A DNA stretch of 64,000 bases from Leucobacter sp. L43 (lineage in GTDB: Bacteria; Actinomycetota; Actinomycetes; Actinomycetales; Microbacteriaceae): NCBI RefSeq assembly GCF_016597785.1, contig NZ_JAENJG010000002.1:248001-312000 (forward strand), in the 5' to 3' direction. Under the pieces are notes generated by a model. It did no database searches. It was not told the DNA's origin and saw nothing but the letters and a program-made list of their open reading frames with translations. A program made the position numbers and the translations under genes. Below, piece after piece: positions 1 to 8,599 of the stretch; positions within the stretch are counted from its first letter, which is position 1, and every line of letters starts with the position of its first letter.

Positions 1-869
1 CAGCGGATGTGGGGGCGGTGCTCGCGGGCACGGGCCTGCCACCGGTCGGGGGAGAGCACGAGGGCTCGGTCACCCCGAAGGCCAGATACCGCGAGATTAG
101 ATCCGAGTTGCGGGCCGCCGCTGCGCATCAGTACGTCACCGGAACGCACGTGCATGTGTCGGTGCCGTCGCGCGACGCCGGCGTAGCCGCCCTCCGGGGG
201 CTGGCTCGCTGGGCTCCGGCACTGCTCGCGATCTCGGCGAACTCACCCATCTGGTGCGGTGAGGAGACGGGGCTCGCGAGTTGGCGCCATATCAAGAGCA
301 TGGCGTGGCCGCTCGCCGGATACCCGCCGGAGTTTTCGTCGGGGGCTGAGTACGAGCGGACGGTCGCCAGCCTCGTCGACACGGGCATTCTGATCGATCC
401 GGGCATCGTCACCTGGGTCGCGCGTCTCTCGGAGCGATTCCCGACCATCGAGCTGCGCATCGCCGACGCGCAGCTCGAGCCGGAAGCGGCCGTCTCGTTC
501 GCGCTGCTCGTGCGAGGACTGGTCGACCGCATCCTCGACGACGCGGAGCACGGCCGCGAGGAGGAGCGCGTCACTCCCGGTCTGGTGAACGGAGCGATTT
601 GGATGGCCGCGCGGGATGGACTCTCCTCCGCGATCATCGACCCGGTGCGCGGGACCGCGCATCCGGCGGCCGCGGTCCTCGACGAGATGTTCGGGTTCGC
701 CGAGCGATCGCTGGAGCGCTTCGGCGACGCCCAGCGCGTCGAGCAGTATCTCGGCGATCTCCGCACGTTCGGCGGCCCGGCGCAACGGCAGCTCGCGAGC
801 TTTCGCGAGGGCGGCGTCTCCGGGCTGCTCGACCTCTACCGTGCGTCCGGGGTGCAGGAGCGCCGATGA
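1..869 (+). CDS. YbdK-type carboxylate-amine ligase (glutamate--cysteine ligase family), 5' end missing
   Basis: The reading frame is open from the left edge, so the true start lies outside the window; about 288 codons are visible. The protein matches the carboxylate-amine/glutamate-cysteine ligase GCS2 (YbdK) family. It shows GTHVHVSV, equivalent to the family metal and substrate-binding motif, then SANSPIWCGEETGLASWR and a C-terminal helical region ending in LDLYRASG. Family members join glutamate to cysteine or a related amine using ATP, but many actinobacterial YbdK proteins have no proven substrate. Its stop overlaps the start of the topoisomerase gene by four bases (ATGA), so the two are probably co-translated. 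The exact product is uncertain. Confidence 0.85.
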   Translation, partial: ADVGAVLAGTGLPPVGGEHEGSVTPKARYREIRSELRAAAAHQYVTGTHVHVSVPSRDAGVAALRGLARWAPALLAISANSPIWCGEETGLASWRHIKSMAWPLAGYPPEFSSGAEYERTVASLVDTGILIDPGIVTWVARLSERFPTIELRIADAQLEPEAAVSFALLVRGLVDRILDDAEHGREEERVTPGLVNGAIWMAARDGLSSAIIDPVRGTAHPAAAVLDEMFGFAERSLERFGDAQRVEQYLGDLRTFGGPAQRQLASFREGGVSGLLDLYRASGVQERR

Positions 870-1882
870 GCGGATCGGGCCGTCGCGGCGGTCGTGGGGG
901 CCCGATCACTCGGGAAGTCGACGGGGATGGCTTCGTCTATCGGCGAGACGGTCGCCGTGTGACCGCCGCGAAGGAGATCGCCCGGATCGAGTCGCTCGCG
1001 ATCCCTCCGGCGTGGACGGACGTGCGCATCGCGCGCGGGCCGTCCGCCAAGGTGCTCGCCAGAGGCATCGACGCTGCCGGGCGCACGCAGATGATCTACC
1101 ACCCGCGGTTCCGACAGCGTCGCGAGCGGGAGAAGTTCGCCCGCCTGGGCAGGTTCGGCACCGCTCTTCCGAAGCTGCGCGCCCGCGTTGACCGAGATCT
1201 GCGTCGCAAACGCCTCGGAAGAGAACGCGTCGTCGCGTGCGTGATCCGACTCATCGACCTCGAATTCTTCCGCGTCGGCAATGAGGAGTACGCAGCGAAG
1301 CACGGCAGTTACGGCGTGACGACGCTCCGGGAGGAGCACATCGAGGCCACCGGGAGCTCGGTGCGGTTCGATTTCGTCGGCAAGAGCGGAAAACGGCATG
1401 CGCGCCGAGTGGCGGATCCGAGAATCGCGCGATTGATCGCGCGGCTCGAAGAGCTTCCCGGTGACGAGGTCTTCCGCTTCTTCGAAGACACGGGAGTGTC
1501 GCGGCAGGTGCGGAGCAAGCATGTGAACGCGTATGTGAAGCGCGTGATGGGCGAAGAGTTCACGGCGAAGGATTTTCGCACGTGGGGCGGCAGTCGGATG
1601 GCCCTCTCGTCGCTCCTCGAGCACGACGAAGATGCGTTTCGCACCCAGAAGCGCGCTGCGGCTGCCGTCAGGGATGCGGTCCGCGCCGCGGCGGAGCGGC
1701 TCGGCAACACTCCAGCGGTCACGAAATCCTCGTACATCGACCCGAGAGTGCTCGGGCTGGCGGAGGACGCCGCAGCTCGGGAGCGCTTACGAACGGCCCG
1801 GGAGAAGATGAAGCCCCAGGCGCACCTGAGCGTCGACGAGCAATGCCTGCTCGCCCTGCTGGCCCGCCGGGCGCCGCGCTGA
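866..1882 (+). CDS. DNA topoisomerase type IB (poxvirus-like)
   Basis: This 338-residue protein relaxes supercoiled DNA by a 3'-phosphotyrosyl intermediate. The N-terminal half carries the poxvirus-type topoisomerase IB DNA-binding domain (IPPAWTDVRI, then IYHPRFRQRREREKF), and the C-terminal half the catalytic domain. The nucleophile is probably Tyr290 in TKSSYIDPRV. The Arg-Lys-Arg-His-type catalytic residues fall in VIRLIDLEFFRVGNEEYA and FRTWGGSRMA. The start was chosen at the ATGA overlap with the upstream ligase; the same frame is open further upstream but only as antisense-free read-through of the ligase gene. Such enzymes are common accessory topoisomerases in Actinobacteria, apart from the essential type IA and II enzymes. 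Confidence 0.93.
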   Translation: MSGSGRRGGRGGPITREVDGDGFVYRRDGRRVTAAKEIARIESLAIPPAWTDVRIARGPSAKVLARGIDAAGRTQMIYHPRFRQRREREKFARLGRFGTALPKLRARVDRDLRRKRLGRERVVACVIRLIDLEFFRVGNEEYAAKHGSYGVTTLREEHIEATGSSVRFDFVGKSGKRHARRVADPRIARLIARLEELPGDEVFRFFEDTGVSRQVRSKHVNAYVKRVMGEEFTAKDFRTWGGSRMALSSLLEHDEDAFRTQKRAAAAVRDAVRAAAERLGNTPAVTKSSYIDPRVLGLAEDAAARERLRTAREKMKPQAHLSVDEQCLLALLARRAPR

Positions 1883-1906
1883 GCGCGGGCCCGCCGGGAC
1901 AGGTCG

Positions 1907-2098
1907 TCAGTCGCTCAGCGCTTCGCTGACCGCGGTGGGCGAATCGTAGGTCTGGTCGGGAAGACCCTCGAGGGCCTGTACCACGTCGTCCGAGGCGCCG
2001 AAGTTCCGTGCTGCGTCGACGAGTGCCGACCGGTCGGCGGGGTAGTCGACGCCTCCGAGGGATCGCTGCACCTCGATGGGGTTGCTCGATGCTGACAT
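1907..2098 (-). CDS. DUF2795 small protein, possible independent internal start
   Basis: An ATG at 2098 is preceded by AAGAAAGGAGACGAC, a near-ideal Shine-Dalgarno at ideal spacing, and opens a 63-residue protein. Its pattern SLGGVDYPADRSALVDAA then ALEGLPDQTYDSPTAVSEAL is that of DUF2795, a small actinobacterial family of unknown role that normally stands alone. It shares the frame and stop of the glycosyltransferase. The strong internal ribosome site suggests that it is translated by itself, whatever is made from the long frame. No function is assigned. Confidence 0.75.
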   Translation of the reverse strand: MSASSNPIEVQRSLGGVDYPADRSALVDAARNFGASDDVVQALEGLPDQTYDSPTAVSEALSD

Positions 2099-3061
2099 GT
2101 CGTCTCCTTTCTTCTGGGGCTCGGGCCGGGAGGATCCCGACTCCGGGAACAGCTCGTCGCTCGCCTCGATGCGGCGATCGACGATGGACGTCGGCGCTTC
2201 GAGGTGCACCGCGCCGCTCGGCAGAATGCCCGCGCCGCCGCGGCGCTCCATGACCCGCCATTGCGCCACGCGGTCCTCGCCCACGTGGTGCGCGGGCAGC
2301 TCGCGCCAGAAGGCGAAGCCGCCGGCCGCTCGGAGGGCCGCGGTATCGAAGAGCGCGCACGCTCCGATCCACGCCACGCGGTAGGCGAGTCGGTCATCGT
2401 CCTGCAGTTCGAGACGGGCCGCGAGATGAGCGAGGTTCGCCGCGTTGTGCAGCGGCCAGCGCTCGTGCTCCGGCGTATCGGGGCGCACGTACTCGGGGCG
2501 CACGCCGGAGGGCGGCCACGGTTCGAACGCACTCAGCTCGTCAGGCCTCGGGTCGTCGAGAAACGAGAGCCCCTGCACGGCGTACCCGACGAACCCGCAG
2601 CGCTGCTCCGAGAGGGACGCGTCGAGTCTCGAGAGGGAGCCGGGCTCCAGCCACACGTCATCGTCGAGATAGAGCACCCGCGGCGCGGCTGCGCAGCTCA
2701 GCAGGAAGTCGCGCTGCTCCGCCAACCCGCGGCGGGGCAGGTGACGGTGCACCTCGACGGCGCGGCCCTGCGCTCGAAGCACGCGGATCATCGCGCTCAC
2801 GGCGGGAACCTGCTCGACGGGCTCCTCGGACTGGTCGCTGACGACGACTCGGAACGGCGGGTTGTCCTGCGCCGCGAGCCCCGAGAGCGTGACGGCGAGC
2901 TCTGGCCCTCGATCGGCGGTCGGAATCAGCACGTCGATCTCGATCGTCTGCTGGGCCGCAGGGCGCGCCCAGTGCGCGGCACCGCGCCGGCTGGGGCGCG
3001 CGCGCCTCCGGTGCGTCTGCGCGTTCCGGTGCACAGCATTCCTCCGTTCCAACATGGTCAT
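1907..3061 (-). CDS. GT2-like glycosyltransferase read in frame with a C-terminal DUF2795 domain
   Basis: Residues 40-310 form a family 2-like glycosyltransferase: IDVLIPTADRG begins the nucleotide-binding fold, VLYLDDDVWLEPG holds the metal-binding DDD motif, and GEDRVAQWR is the usual acceptor-side acidic motif. From about residue 322 the frame continues without a stop into a complete DUF2795 protein, annotated separately below. The gene starts in a four-base overlap with the HldE gene upstream, so it belongs to that operon and probably transfers sugar in the same glycan pathway. The first 38 residues are rich in Arg and poorly conserved in character. Normal family length fits residues 1-320, so the tail is unusual: it may be a true fusion or a lost stop codon. 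Confidence 0.8.
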   Translation of the reverse strand: MTMLERRNAVHRNAQTHRRRARPSRRGAAHWARPAAQQTIEIDVLIPTADRGPELAVTLSGLAAQDNPPFRVVVSDQSEEPVEQVPAVSAMIRVLRAQGRAVEVHRHLPRRGLAEQRDFLLSCAAAPRVLYLDDDVWLEPGSLSRLDASLSEQRCGFVGYAVQGLSFLDDPRPDELSAFEPWPPSGVRPEYVRPDTPEHERWPLHNAANLAHLAARLELQDDDRLAYRVAWIGACALFDTAALRAAGGFAFWRELPAHHVGEDRVAQWRVMERRGGAGILPSGAVHLEAPTSIVDRRIEASDELFPESGSSRPEPQKKGDDMSASSNPIEVQRSLGGVDYPADRSALVDAARNFGASDDVVQALEGLPDQTYDSPTAVSEALSD

Positions 3062-4518
3062 GCTTCGGCCGTCGTACGCAGCCGGTCGATGAGTTCGGTG
3101 GTCGAATGATCGGGGACGTAATCGAGGATCACGACCTCCCCGCCCATGCGACGCATCTCCGCGGCCTCCTCCAGCATCTCGGGAGTGTAATCGCCGCCTT
3201 TCGCGTACACGTCCGGGCGCAGCTCACGGATGGTCGCGCACGCCGTCTCATCGTCGAACACCGTGACGTAGTCGACGCAGGACAGCTCTGACAGCACATT
3301 CGCCCGGTCCCGGATGCCGTTCACCGGCCGCCCAGGGCCCTTCACGCGTCGCGCGGAATCGTCGCTGTTCAACGCGACGACGAGCACATCACCGAGACGA
3401 CGGGCCTGCTTCAACGACGCCGTGTGCCCACGGTGGAGCACGTCGAAGCATCCGTTCGTGAACACGATGCGCGCTCCGGCGTTGCGATGCGCTTCCAGGC
3501 GCCGTGCGAGATCTGCGACGGAGATCTGCGGATCCGGTGCGGCCGTCGCACGGAGTTCGAGCTCGTCGAGGGAGCACCGGCAGGTGCCCGTGCGCTCGAC
3601 GGCGATGTCTGCGGCGAGCTGTGCGAGGTCGACGGCAGCGGAGAGCTCGCAGTCAGCTGCGCGTGCGACGGCGAGGGCGGAGACGAACACGTCGCCCGCT
3701 CCCGACGCCTGCTGCTCCGGGGCCGCGTGGGCCCGCGTTCGATGCGGCCGGGCGCCGTCCGTCAGCAGCACGGTGCCCGTTCGGTCGAGCGTGACCACCA
3801 CCGACCGGGCCCCGCTCCGGCTGCGGAGAGCCTCGCCCGCATCGATGGCCGCCCCGACGCGTGCCTCACCCGAGCCCAGCGGCCTGCCGAGCAGCCGCTC
3901 GGTCTCGCCGGCGTTCGGGGTGATCACGTCGGGCCGGAGCGCGGACCAGCGCGCAGGGTCGTGCGCGTCGATGATGAGGAGCGCCGCTCGCGGCAGCTCG
4001 GCGAGTTCGGCGATCATCGCGTCGTCGAGCAGAGCCGCGCCGTAGTCGCAGATCACGAGTGCATCGCACTGGGTCCCCGCCTCGCGCAACTCGGCAACGA
4101 GCCGGTGCCGCACGCGCTCCGGCCACGGTTCGCGCTGCGTGTCGTCGAGTCTGAGGAGCACATGATCCGCGACCGACACGCGCGCCTTCGTCGTGGTGCG
4201 CGCTCCGTCGACGCACTGCAGCGCGGAGACGTCGACGTGCGCGTCGCGCAGGCCCTCCCGGAGGCGATCGCCGGGCTCGTCCGCGCCGATGGCGCCGAAG
4301 GCCAGCACGTCCGCCCCGAGCGCGGCCAGATTGCGCGCCGTGTTCGCGGCGCCGCCGGGAAGGTCTCGGGCGCCGGCCAGTTCGACGACGGGCGCTGGAG
4401 CCTCGCGAGCGACGCGGTCGACGGTGCCGTGCCACCATCGATCGAGCAAGAAATCGCCGAGCACCGCGATGCGGGGCCGGCGCGCCCGAATGCGAGCGAT
4501 GCTGTCGAGCGTGTTCAT
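3058..4518 (-). CDS. hldE: Bifunctional heptose 7-phosphate kinase / heptose 1-phosphate adenylyltransferase
   Basis: The 486-residue protein has the length and two-domain plan of HldE (RfaE). The N-terminal ribokinase-like domain shows GDFLLDRWWHG, LPGGAANTARNLAALGA and the catalytic QASGAGDVF. The C-terminal nucleotidyltransferase domain shows FTNGCFDVLHRGHTASL, with the HxGH nucleotide-binding motif, then LNSDDSARRVKG and DVYAKGGDY. It would make ADP-heptose from heptose 7-phosphate, with GmhB acting between the two steps. ATG 4518 was chosen because AGGAAAGG lies just upstream; an in-frame start at 4617 would add 33 unconserved residues. It is the first gene of a two-gene operon with the GT2-like gene. 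A second hldE lies at 6624-7979. Confidence 0.9.
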   Translation of the reverse strand: MNTLDSIARIRARRPRIAVLGDFLLDRWWHGTVDRVAREAPAPVVELAGARDLPGGAANTARNLAALGADVLAFGAIGADEPGDRLREGLRDAHVDVSALQCVDGARTTTKARVSVADHVLLRLDDTQREPWPERVRHRLVAELREAGTQCDALVICDYGAALLDDAMIAELAELPRAALLIIDAHDPARWSALRPDVITPNAGETERLLGRPLGSGEARVGAAIDAGEALRSRSGARSVVVTLDRTGTVLLTDGARPHRTRAHAAPEQQASGAGDVFVSALAVARAADCELSAAVDLAQLAADIAVERTGTCRCSLDELELRATAAPDPQISVADLARRLEAHRNAGARIVFTNGCFDVLHRGHTASLKQARRLGDVLVVALNSDDSARRVKGPGRPVNGIRDRANVLSELSCVDYVTVFDDETACATIRELRPDVYAKGGDYTPEMLEEAAEMRRMGGEVVILDYVPDHSTTELIDRLRTTAEA

Positions 4519-4553
4519 CACGACCGCCTTTCCTGGGGAACGATGACCGGTCC

Positions 4554-4579
4554 GTTTGAAACCGGGGCGAAGCGGGCAG
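4554..4579 (+). promoter_or_regulatory. Candidate SigB/SigF-type promoter before GT9 gene
   Basis: GTTT at 4554-4557 and GGGCAG at 4574-4579, 16 bases apart, resemble the GTTT / GGGTAT promoter of actinobacterial SigF/SigB factors. The -10 match is imperfect, so this is weak. It would drive the heptosyltransferase gene at 4641. Confidence 0.3.
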
Positions 4580-4640
4580 AAGAAGAGCAGGCGCGTTGCG
4601 CGCCGAATACCGGACACGTCATCGCGAGATGGAGGAACAC

Positions 4641-5819
4641 ATGCCGCACGACCCGTACCGCACCTCGGAGGGCGCCGACCACGCTGCAGGGCCAGCGGTG
4701 ATCCCGAGGAGACCGATCGTCGGTGCGCTGCGCGAGAAGATCGACGGGGTGCGGAAGATCGCAGTGCTGCGCGGCGGCGGTATCGGGGATCTGCTGTTCG
4801 CGCTCCCGGCCATCACGGCCCTCGCGTCCGCCTACCCGGAAGCCGAGATCACGCTGCTCGGCACGCCGGCGGCGCGACTGCTCGACGGCCGCGTCGGCGC
4901 ACCGCACCGCATCGTGCGGCTGCCCGTGGCGGAGGGGGTTTACGAACCGAGCGGGGCAGCGGTCGACCCGGAGGCGCTGCGACGCTTCATCGCCGAGCAG
5001 CGCGGAGCCGGCTACGACCTCGCCGCTCAGATGCACGGAGGAGGCCGCTTCTCGAATCCGTTCGTGGCCGGTCTCGGCGCCCGGTGCACGATCGGCACGC
5101 GCACCGATGATGCGCTCGCGCTCGAGCGGTCGCTGCCGTACGTCTACTACCAGCACGAGGTGATGCGATGGCTCGAGGTCGCCGCGCTGGCGGGCGCTGC
5201 CCCCGTCGATCTCGAACCGCGTGTGATCGTCGCGCCCGAAGAGGTGGAGCTCGGCCGAGCCCGCCTGGGCGAAGCCGACGGCCCGATCGTGGTCGTGCAC
5301 CCCGGGGCGACCGATCCGCGGCGCCGCTGGCCCGTCGAACGCTTCGGCGCGGTCGCGGCGGAGCTGTCGCGCTCCGGCGCGGGGGTCGCGGTGATCGGCG
5401 ACGCCTCCGAGCAGCGGCTCGCGGACGACTTCGTCCGTGCGGCTGTCGCAGCCGGAGCTGCTGCCGCACCACTGAATCTCGCGGGGAAGCTCTCGTTCGA
5501 CGAACTTCCCGGTGTGCTCGCCTCGGCCGACCTCTGCCTGGCCAACGACAGCGGCCCCCGGCACCTCGCCCAGGCGGTCGGAACGTCGACCGCGTCGGTC
5601 TTCTGGTGCGGAAACCTGCTCAACGCGGGCCCGATGGGGCGGGGGGAGCACCGGGTGCAGCTGTCGTGGACCACGAACTGCCCGGTGTGCGGCCGCGACA
5701 GCACCCAGGTGGGATGGACGGCGCCGAGATGCGAGCACGATGACTCGTTCGTCGCCGATGTCAGCACGGAAGCGGTGCTGGCCGACGCCCGAGCACTGCT
5801 CGCGGAGCGCGCGCGCTGA
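4641..5819 (+). CDS. GT9 heptosyltransferase-family protein
   Basis: This 392-residue protein belongs to glycosyltransferase family 9, the family of LPS heptosyltransferases WaaC/WaaF. The first Rossmann domain has IAVLRGGGIGDLLFALPAI near residue 40. The second has VVVHPGATDPRRRWPVERF and the donor-binding stretch LCLANDSGPRHLAQAVG. A C-terminal segment carries four cysteines (CPVCGR and, further on, a WTAPRCEH segment), possibly a metal-binding end. ATG 4641 follows GGAGGAACAC, a clear ribosome site; an earlier in-frame ATG at 4596 lacks one. It diverges from hldE across 122 bases and probably transfers the heptose made by the flanking genes. The acceptor is unknown. Confidence 0.87.
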   Translation: MPHDPYRTSEGADHAAGPAVIPRRPIVGALREKIDGVRKIAVLRGGGIGDLLFALPAITALASAYPEAEITLLGTPAARLLDGRVGAPHRIVRLPVAEGVYEPSGAAVDPEALRRFIAEQRGAGYDLAAQMHGGGRFSNPFVAGLGARCTIGTRTDDALALERSLPYVYYQHEVMRWLEVAALAGAAPVDLEPRVIVAPEEVELGRARLGEADGPIVVVHPGATDPRRRWPVERFGAVAAELSRSGAGVAVIGDASEQRLADDFVRAAVAAGAAAAPLNLAGKLSFDELPGVLASADLCLANDSGPRHLAQAVGTSTASVFWCGNLLNAGPMGRGEHRVQLSWTTNCPVCGRDSTQVGWTAPRCEHDDSFVADVSTEAVLADARALLAERAR

Positions 5820-5845
5820 GGGTCGCGCGCGCTCCGGCCACCGGG

Positions 5846-6556
5846 CTACGGCCATGACGGCTCGTCCTCCGGTGCGATCACGAGCTCGCGAACCTCGGAT
5901 CGCGGTGGCTGCTGCAGGGCGAAGAGCACGGCTCTGGCGACGTTGGCCGGATCGTTGAGTTGCGCGTCAGCAGCCGGCCGGTACTGCTCGGGTCGATCGT
6001 CGAAGAACGACGTCTGCATCCCGGCGGGAATCAACGTGGTCACGCCGAGACGACCCGCGGTCTCTGCGGCGAGCGCTCGCGAGAAGCCGAGCACCCCGAA
6101 CTTCGAGGCGCAATAGGCCGTCGCCTCGGGGAGCGCGCGGAGTGCGAGCGAAGACGCGATCGTCACGACGCGGCCGTGGACGCGCTCGAGGTGCGGCAGC
6201 GCCGCGCGGACCGTCGATACGGTGCCGAGCAGATTCACGCCGATCACGCGCTCCCACTCGGTCGCGTCCACGTCTTCGAGCCGACCGCACCGGTCGATGC
6301 CGGCGGCGGTGACGACGGCGTCGATGCCGCCGAGCTCTTCGGCGATGGCGGCGACGGCGTACTCCACCTGCGCGCGGTCGGAGACGTCGGCCGCCTGCGC
6401 GACCGCGCGATCGTGCCAGGCGCTGACGTCGAGATCGATGATGGCCGGGGTGCCTCCCGCCTCAGCGACGGCGTGCGCCACGGCGGCGCCGAGCCCGGAA
6501 CTCCCGCCGGTGATGAGGACGCGGCCGAGCGGGGAGGGAGTGGTGGAGAGGGTCAT
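5846..6556 (-). CDS. Classical short-chain dehydrogenase/reductase
   Basis: A 236-residue classical SDR. The cofactor motif is GGSSGLGAAVA near residue 17 and the catalytic Ser-Tyr-Lys lies in ASSLALRALPEATAYCASK. ATG 6556 follows AAAGGA at good spacing; the frame extends upstream to 6652 without support. It is the last gene on the strand of the large heptose operon, 67 bases after the second hldE. HldD, the epimerase expected in ADP-L,D-heptose synthesis, is a longer extended SDR, so this protein is not an obvious HldD. It may modify a nucleotide sugar or be unrelated. Substrate unknown. Confidence 0.82.
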   Translation of the reverse strand: MTLSTTPSPLGRVLITGGSSGLGAAVAHAVAEAGGTPAIIDLDVSAWHDRAVAQAADVSDRAQVEYAVAAIAEELGGIDAVVTAAGIDRCGRLEDVDATEWERVIGVNLLGTVSTVRAALPHLERVHGRVVTIASSLALRALPEATAYCASKFGVLGFSRALAAETAGRLGVTTLIPAGMQTSFFDDRPEQYRPAADAQLNDPANVARAVLFALQQPPRSEVRELVIAPEDEPSWP

Positions 6557-6623
6557 CGAGGGTCCTTTCTCAGGTGGGACGAGGTGAGCAATGCGCGACG
6601 CAGGGCCGCGCGGGTGAATCGTG

Positions 6624-7979
6624 TCAGCCGACGCGGGCGATGGCCTCAGCAAGGGCCGTGGTCGACCGGCCGAGATGATAGGGGAGCGTGAGGACCCGCC
6701 CGCCCCAGGACTCGACGAGCGCGGCTTCGGGGAGGGCCTGGGCGCTGTAGTCGCCGCCTTTGACCCAGACGTCGGGCCGCAGGCGGTCGAGCACGGCCTG
6801 GGGGTCGTCCTCGGCGAACACCACGACGGCGTCGACGCAGCTCAGCGCCGTCAGCAGCTCCACCCGATCCTGCTCGCTGATGAGCGGACGCTCATCGCCC
6901 TTGAGACGGCGGACCGATTCGTCGGAGTTCAGGCACACGATCAGGCAGTCTCCGAGTCCGCGCGCGGCTGCGAGCGTGCGCACATGCCCCGCGTGCAGCA
7001 GATCGAAGCATCCGCCCGTCGCGACGACGGTGCCGCCCGAACTCCGCACCTGCTCGGCGATCGCGAAGGCGTCGGCGCCCGCAGTACGAGCACGTGGAAG
7101 CCCGGTTGCGCCGAGCGCTGCGACGCCTCCCGACGACAGGAAATCGCCGGCGGCGTCGACCGCGCTCCGCACCGCGTCGGGGAGGGAGTCGCCGGCGGCG
7201 AGGGCGAGGAGTGCCGAGGCGGCGAAACGATCTCCGGCTCCGCAGGCGTCGGCGGCGTCGACGGGACGTGCGGGGATGAGGGCCGGAGCGTGATCGGCGT
7301 CGAGCAGCAGCGCGCCTTCCGAGCCGAGCGTGACGACGACCGCCGTGCACCCCCAGCGCTCTCGCAGGCGCGCGGCGGCACCGGCTGCAGACGCGGCGTC
7401 GGCGGAGGTGCCGGCGGCCTTCGCGGCCTCTGAGAGGTTGGGGGTCACGAGGCTCGCAGAGGGAACCGGATCGGCGCCCCGTGGATGCGGGTCCCAGACG
7501 AGCGGTACGCGCGACCCCCGTCGATGCAGGGCGACCCGGATTTCAGGGTGCGCCGTGAGCGCGCGGCCGTAGTCGGAGACGATGATCGCGTCCGCCTCGC
7601 CGATGGCGCCGAGCATCTCCCGGGTGATGTGGGGCAGCACGGGATCGCCGCAGCCGTCGTCGATGCGGGCGACGGGCTGGCCGGCCGCTCGCAGACGCGT
7701 CTTCACCGGGGTGGGGGCTGGCAGCAGCCCGGCGACCAGGTGGATGCCGTCGAGGTGGGCGCGGAGCCGCTCCGCCGGTTCGTCCGAGGAGAGCGCGGTC
7801 ACGAGCGTGACGTCGTGCCCGTCGTGCTGCAGCATGCGTGCGACGAGCCCTGCGCCCCCCGCGCGGGAGCGGCGCGTCTGCACGTCGACCACCGGGACCG
7901 GGGCGTCGGGTTGGAAGCGTTCCGCGACGCCGTCGACGTCCTCGTCGAGGAGCGTGTCTCCGACAATGACGATCTTCAT
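6624..7979 (-). CDS. hldE: Second bifunctional HldE-like protein (kinase plus adenylyltransferase)
   Basis: At 451 residues it has the HldE two-domain plan and is a paralogue of the protein at 3058-4518. The kinase domain starts MKIVIVGDTLLDEDVDG, has RAGGAGLVARML where GGAANVA is usual, and keeps the catalytic GAGDRFAASALL. The adenylyltransferase domain has TGGCFDLLHAGHVRTL, LNSDESVRRLKG and DVWVKGGDY. Both catalytic signatures are therefore intact. ATG 7979 overlaps the gmhA stop by four bases. Two full-length HldE proteins in one cluster is unusual; they may differ in the heptose isomer used or in regulation. Confidence 0.88.
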   Translation of the reverse strand: MKIVIVGDTLLDEDVDGVAERFQPDAPVPVVDVQTRRSRAGGAGLVARMLQHDGHDVTLVTALSSDEPAERLRAHLDGIHLVAGLLPAPTPVKTRLRAAGQPVARIDDGCGDPVLPHITREMLGAIGEADAIIVSDYGRALTAHPEIRVALHRRGSRVPLVWDPHPRGADPVPSASLVTPNLSEAAKAAGTSADAASAAGAAARLRERWGCTAVVVTLGSEGALLLDADHAPALIPARPVDAADACGAGDRFAASALLALAAGDSLPDAVRSAVDAAGDFLSSGGVAALGATGLPRARTAGADAFAIAEQVRSSGGTVVATGGCFDLLHAGHVRTLAAARGLGDCLIVCLNSDESVRRLKGDERPLISEQDRVELLTALSCVDAVVVFAEDDPQAVLDRLRPDVWVKGGDYSAQALPEAALVESWGGRVLTLPYHLGRSTTALAEAIARVG

Positions 7980-8599
7980 GATTGGGGCTCCGTTCCCACG
8001 CAGGCGTCGAACACTTCGCACATCGCATGGATCGCCGCGAGCTGGCACTCCTGCACATGGGGTGACGCGCCGTCCAAGCAGATCGCATCGTCGCAGAGGC
8101 GCGCCAGTGGATTCGGTCCCGGCCCGGTGAGCGCCCAGCTCGTCGCGCCCGACTCCTCTGCCGCGCGCGCGGCCTCGAGCAGGTTCGGGCTGCCTCCGCT
8201 GGTCGAGAGCAGCAGCACGATGTCTCCGGCTCTTGCGTGCGCCCGCACCTGACGTGCGAACACCTGGTCGAATCCGTAGTCGTTGCCGATCGCGGTGATG
8301 CTCGACGTCTCCGCGTGCAGCGAGATCGCAGAGTAGGCGGCGCGGTCATCGCGATAGCGACCGACGAGCTCAGCGGTGAGGTGCTGAGCCTCGGCGGCCG
8401 AGCCGCCGTTGCCGCCGACCAGCAGGCGTCTGCCCGCGCGGAGTCGGGTCGCGAGCTCGACGCCCCATGCCTCGAGGTGGGTCGCGTGCCGGCGAGCCTG
8501 AGCGAGAGCTTGCGCGAGCGCGTCGAAGTGGTCGGTGACGGCGTTCGCCGTCGATCGCTCGGCGGCGATCGGCGCCTGGGTGAGCGTTGGGGTGGTCAT
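7976..8599 (-). CDS. gmhA: Sedoheptulose 7-phosphate isomerase (SIS domain)
   Basis: The 207-residue SIS-domain protein matches GmhA, which turns sedoheptulose 7-phosphate into D-glycero-D-manno-heptose 7-phosphate, the first committed step to ADP-heptose. The motifs are LLVGGNGGSAAEAQHLTAEL, HAETSSITAIGNDYGFDQVF and LLLSTSGGSPNLLEA, with the family QECQ-type segment HVQECQLAAIHAMCE near the C-terminus. It overlaps both neighbours by four bases, between the GT4 gene and the second hldE, which fits translational coupling in a single operon. Confidence 0.92.
   Translation of the reverse strand: MTTPTLTQAPIAAERSTANAVTDHFDALAQALAQARRHATHLEAWGVELATRLRAGRRLLVGGNGGSAAEAQHLTAELVGRYRDDRAAYSAISLHAETSSITAIGNDYGFDQVFARQVRAHARAGDIVLLLSTSGGSPNLLEAARAAEESGATSWALTGPGPNPLARLCDDAICLDGASPHVQECQLAAIHAMCEVFDACVGTEPQS

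Noticed and set aside
1870-1906. A terminator between the topoisomerase and GT2 genes
   Set aside because: The GC-rich sequence has several weak self-complementary options but no single clear stem.
5846-6556. The SDR as HldD, the heptose epimerase
   Set aside because: It is a 236-residue classical SDR with YCASK, whereas HldD is an extended SDR of about 310 residues; the N-terminal and C-terminal HldD features are not seen.
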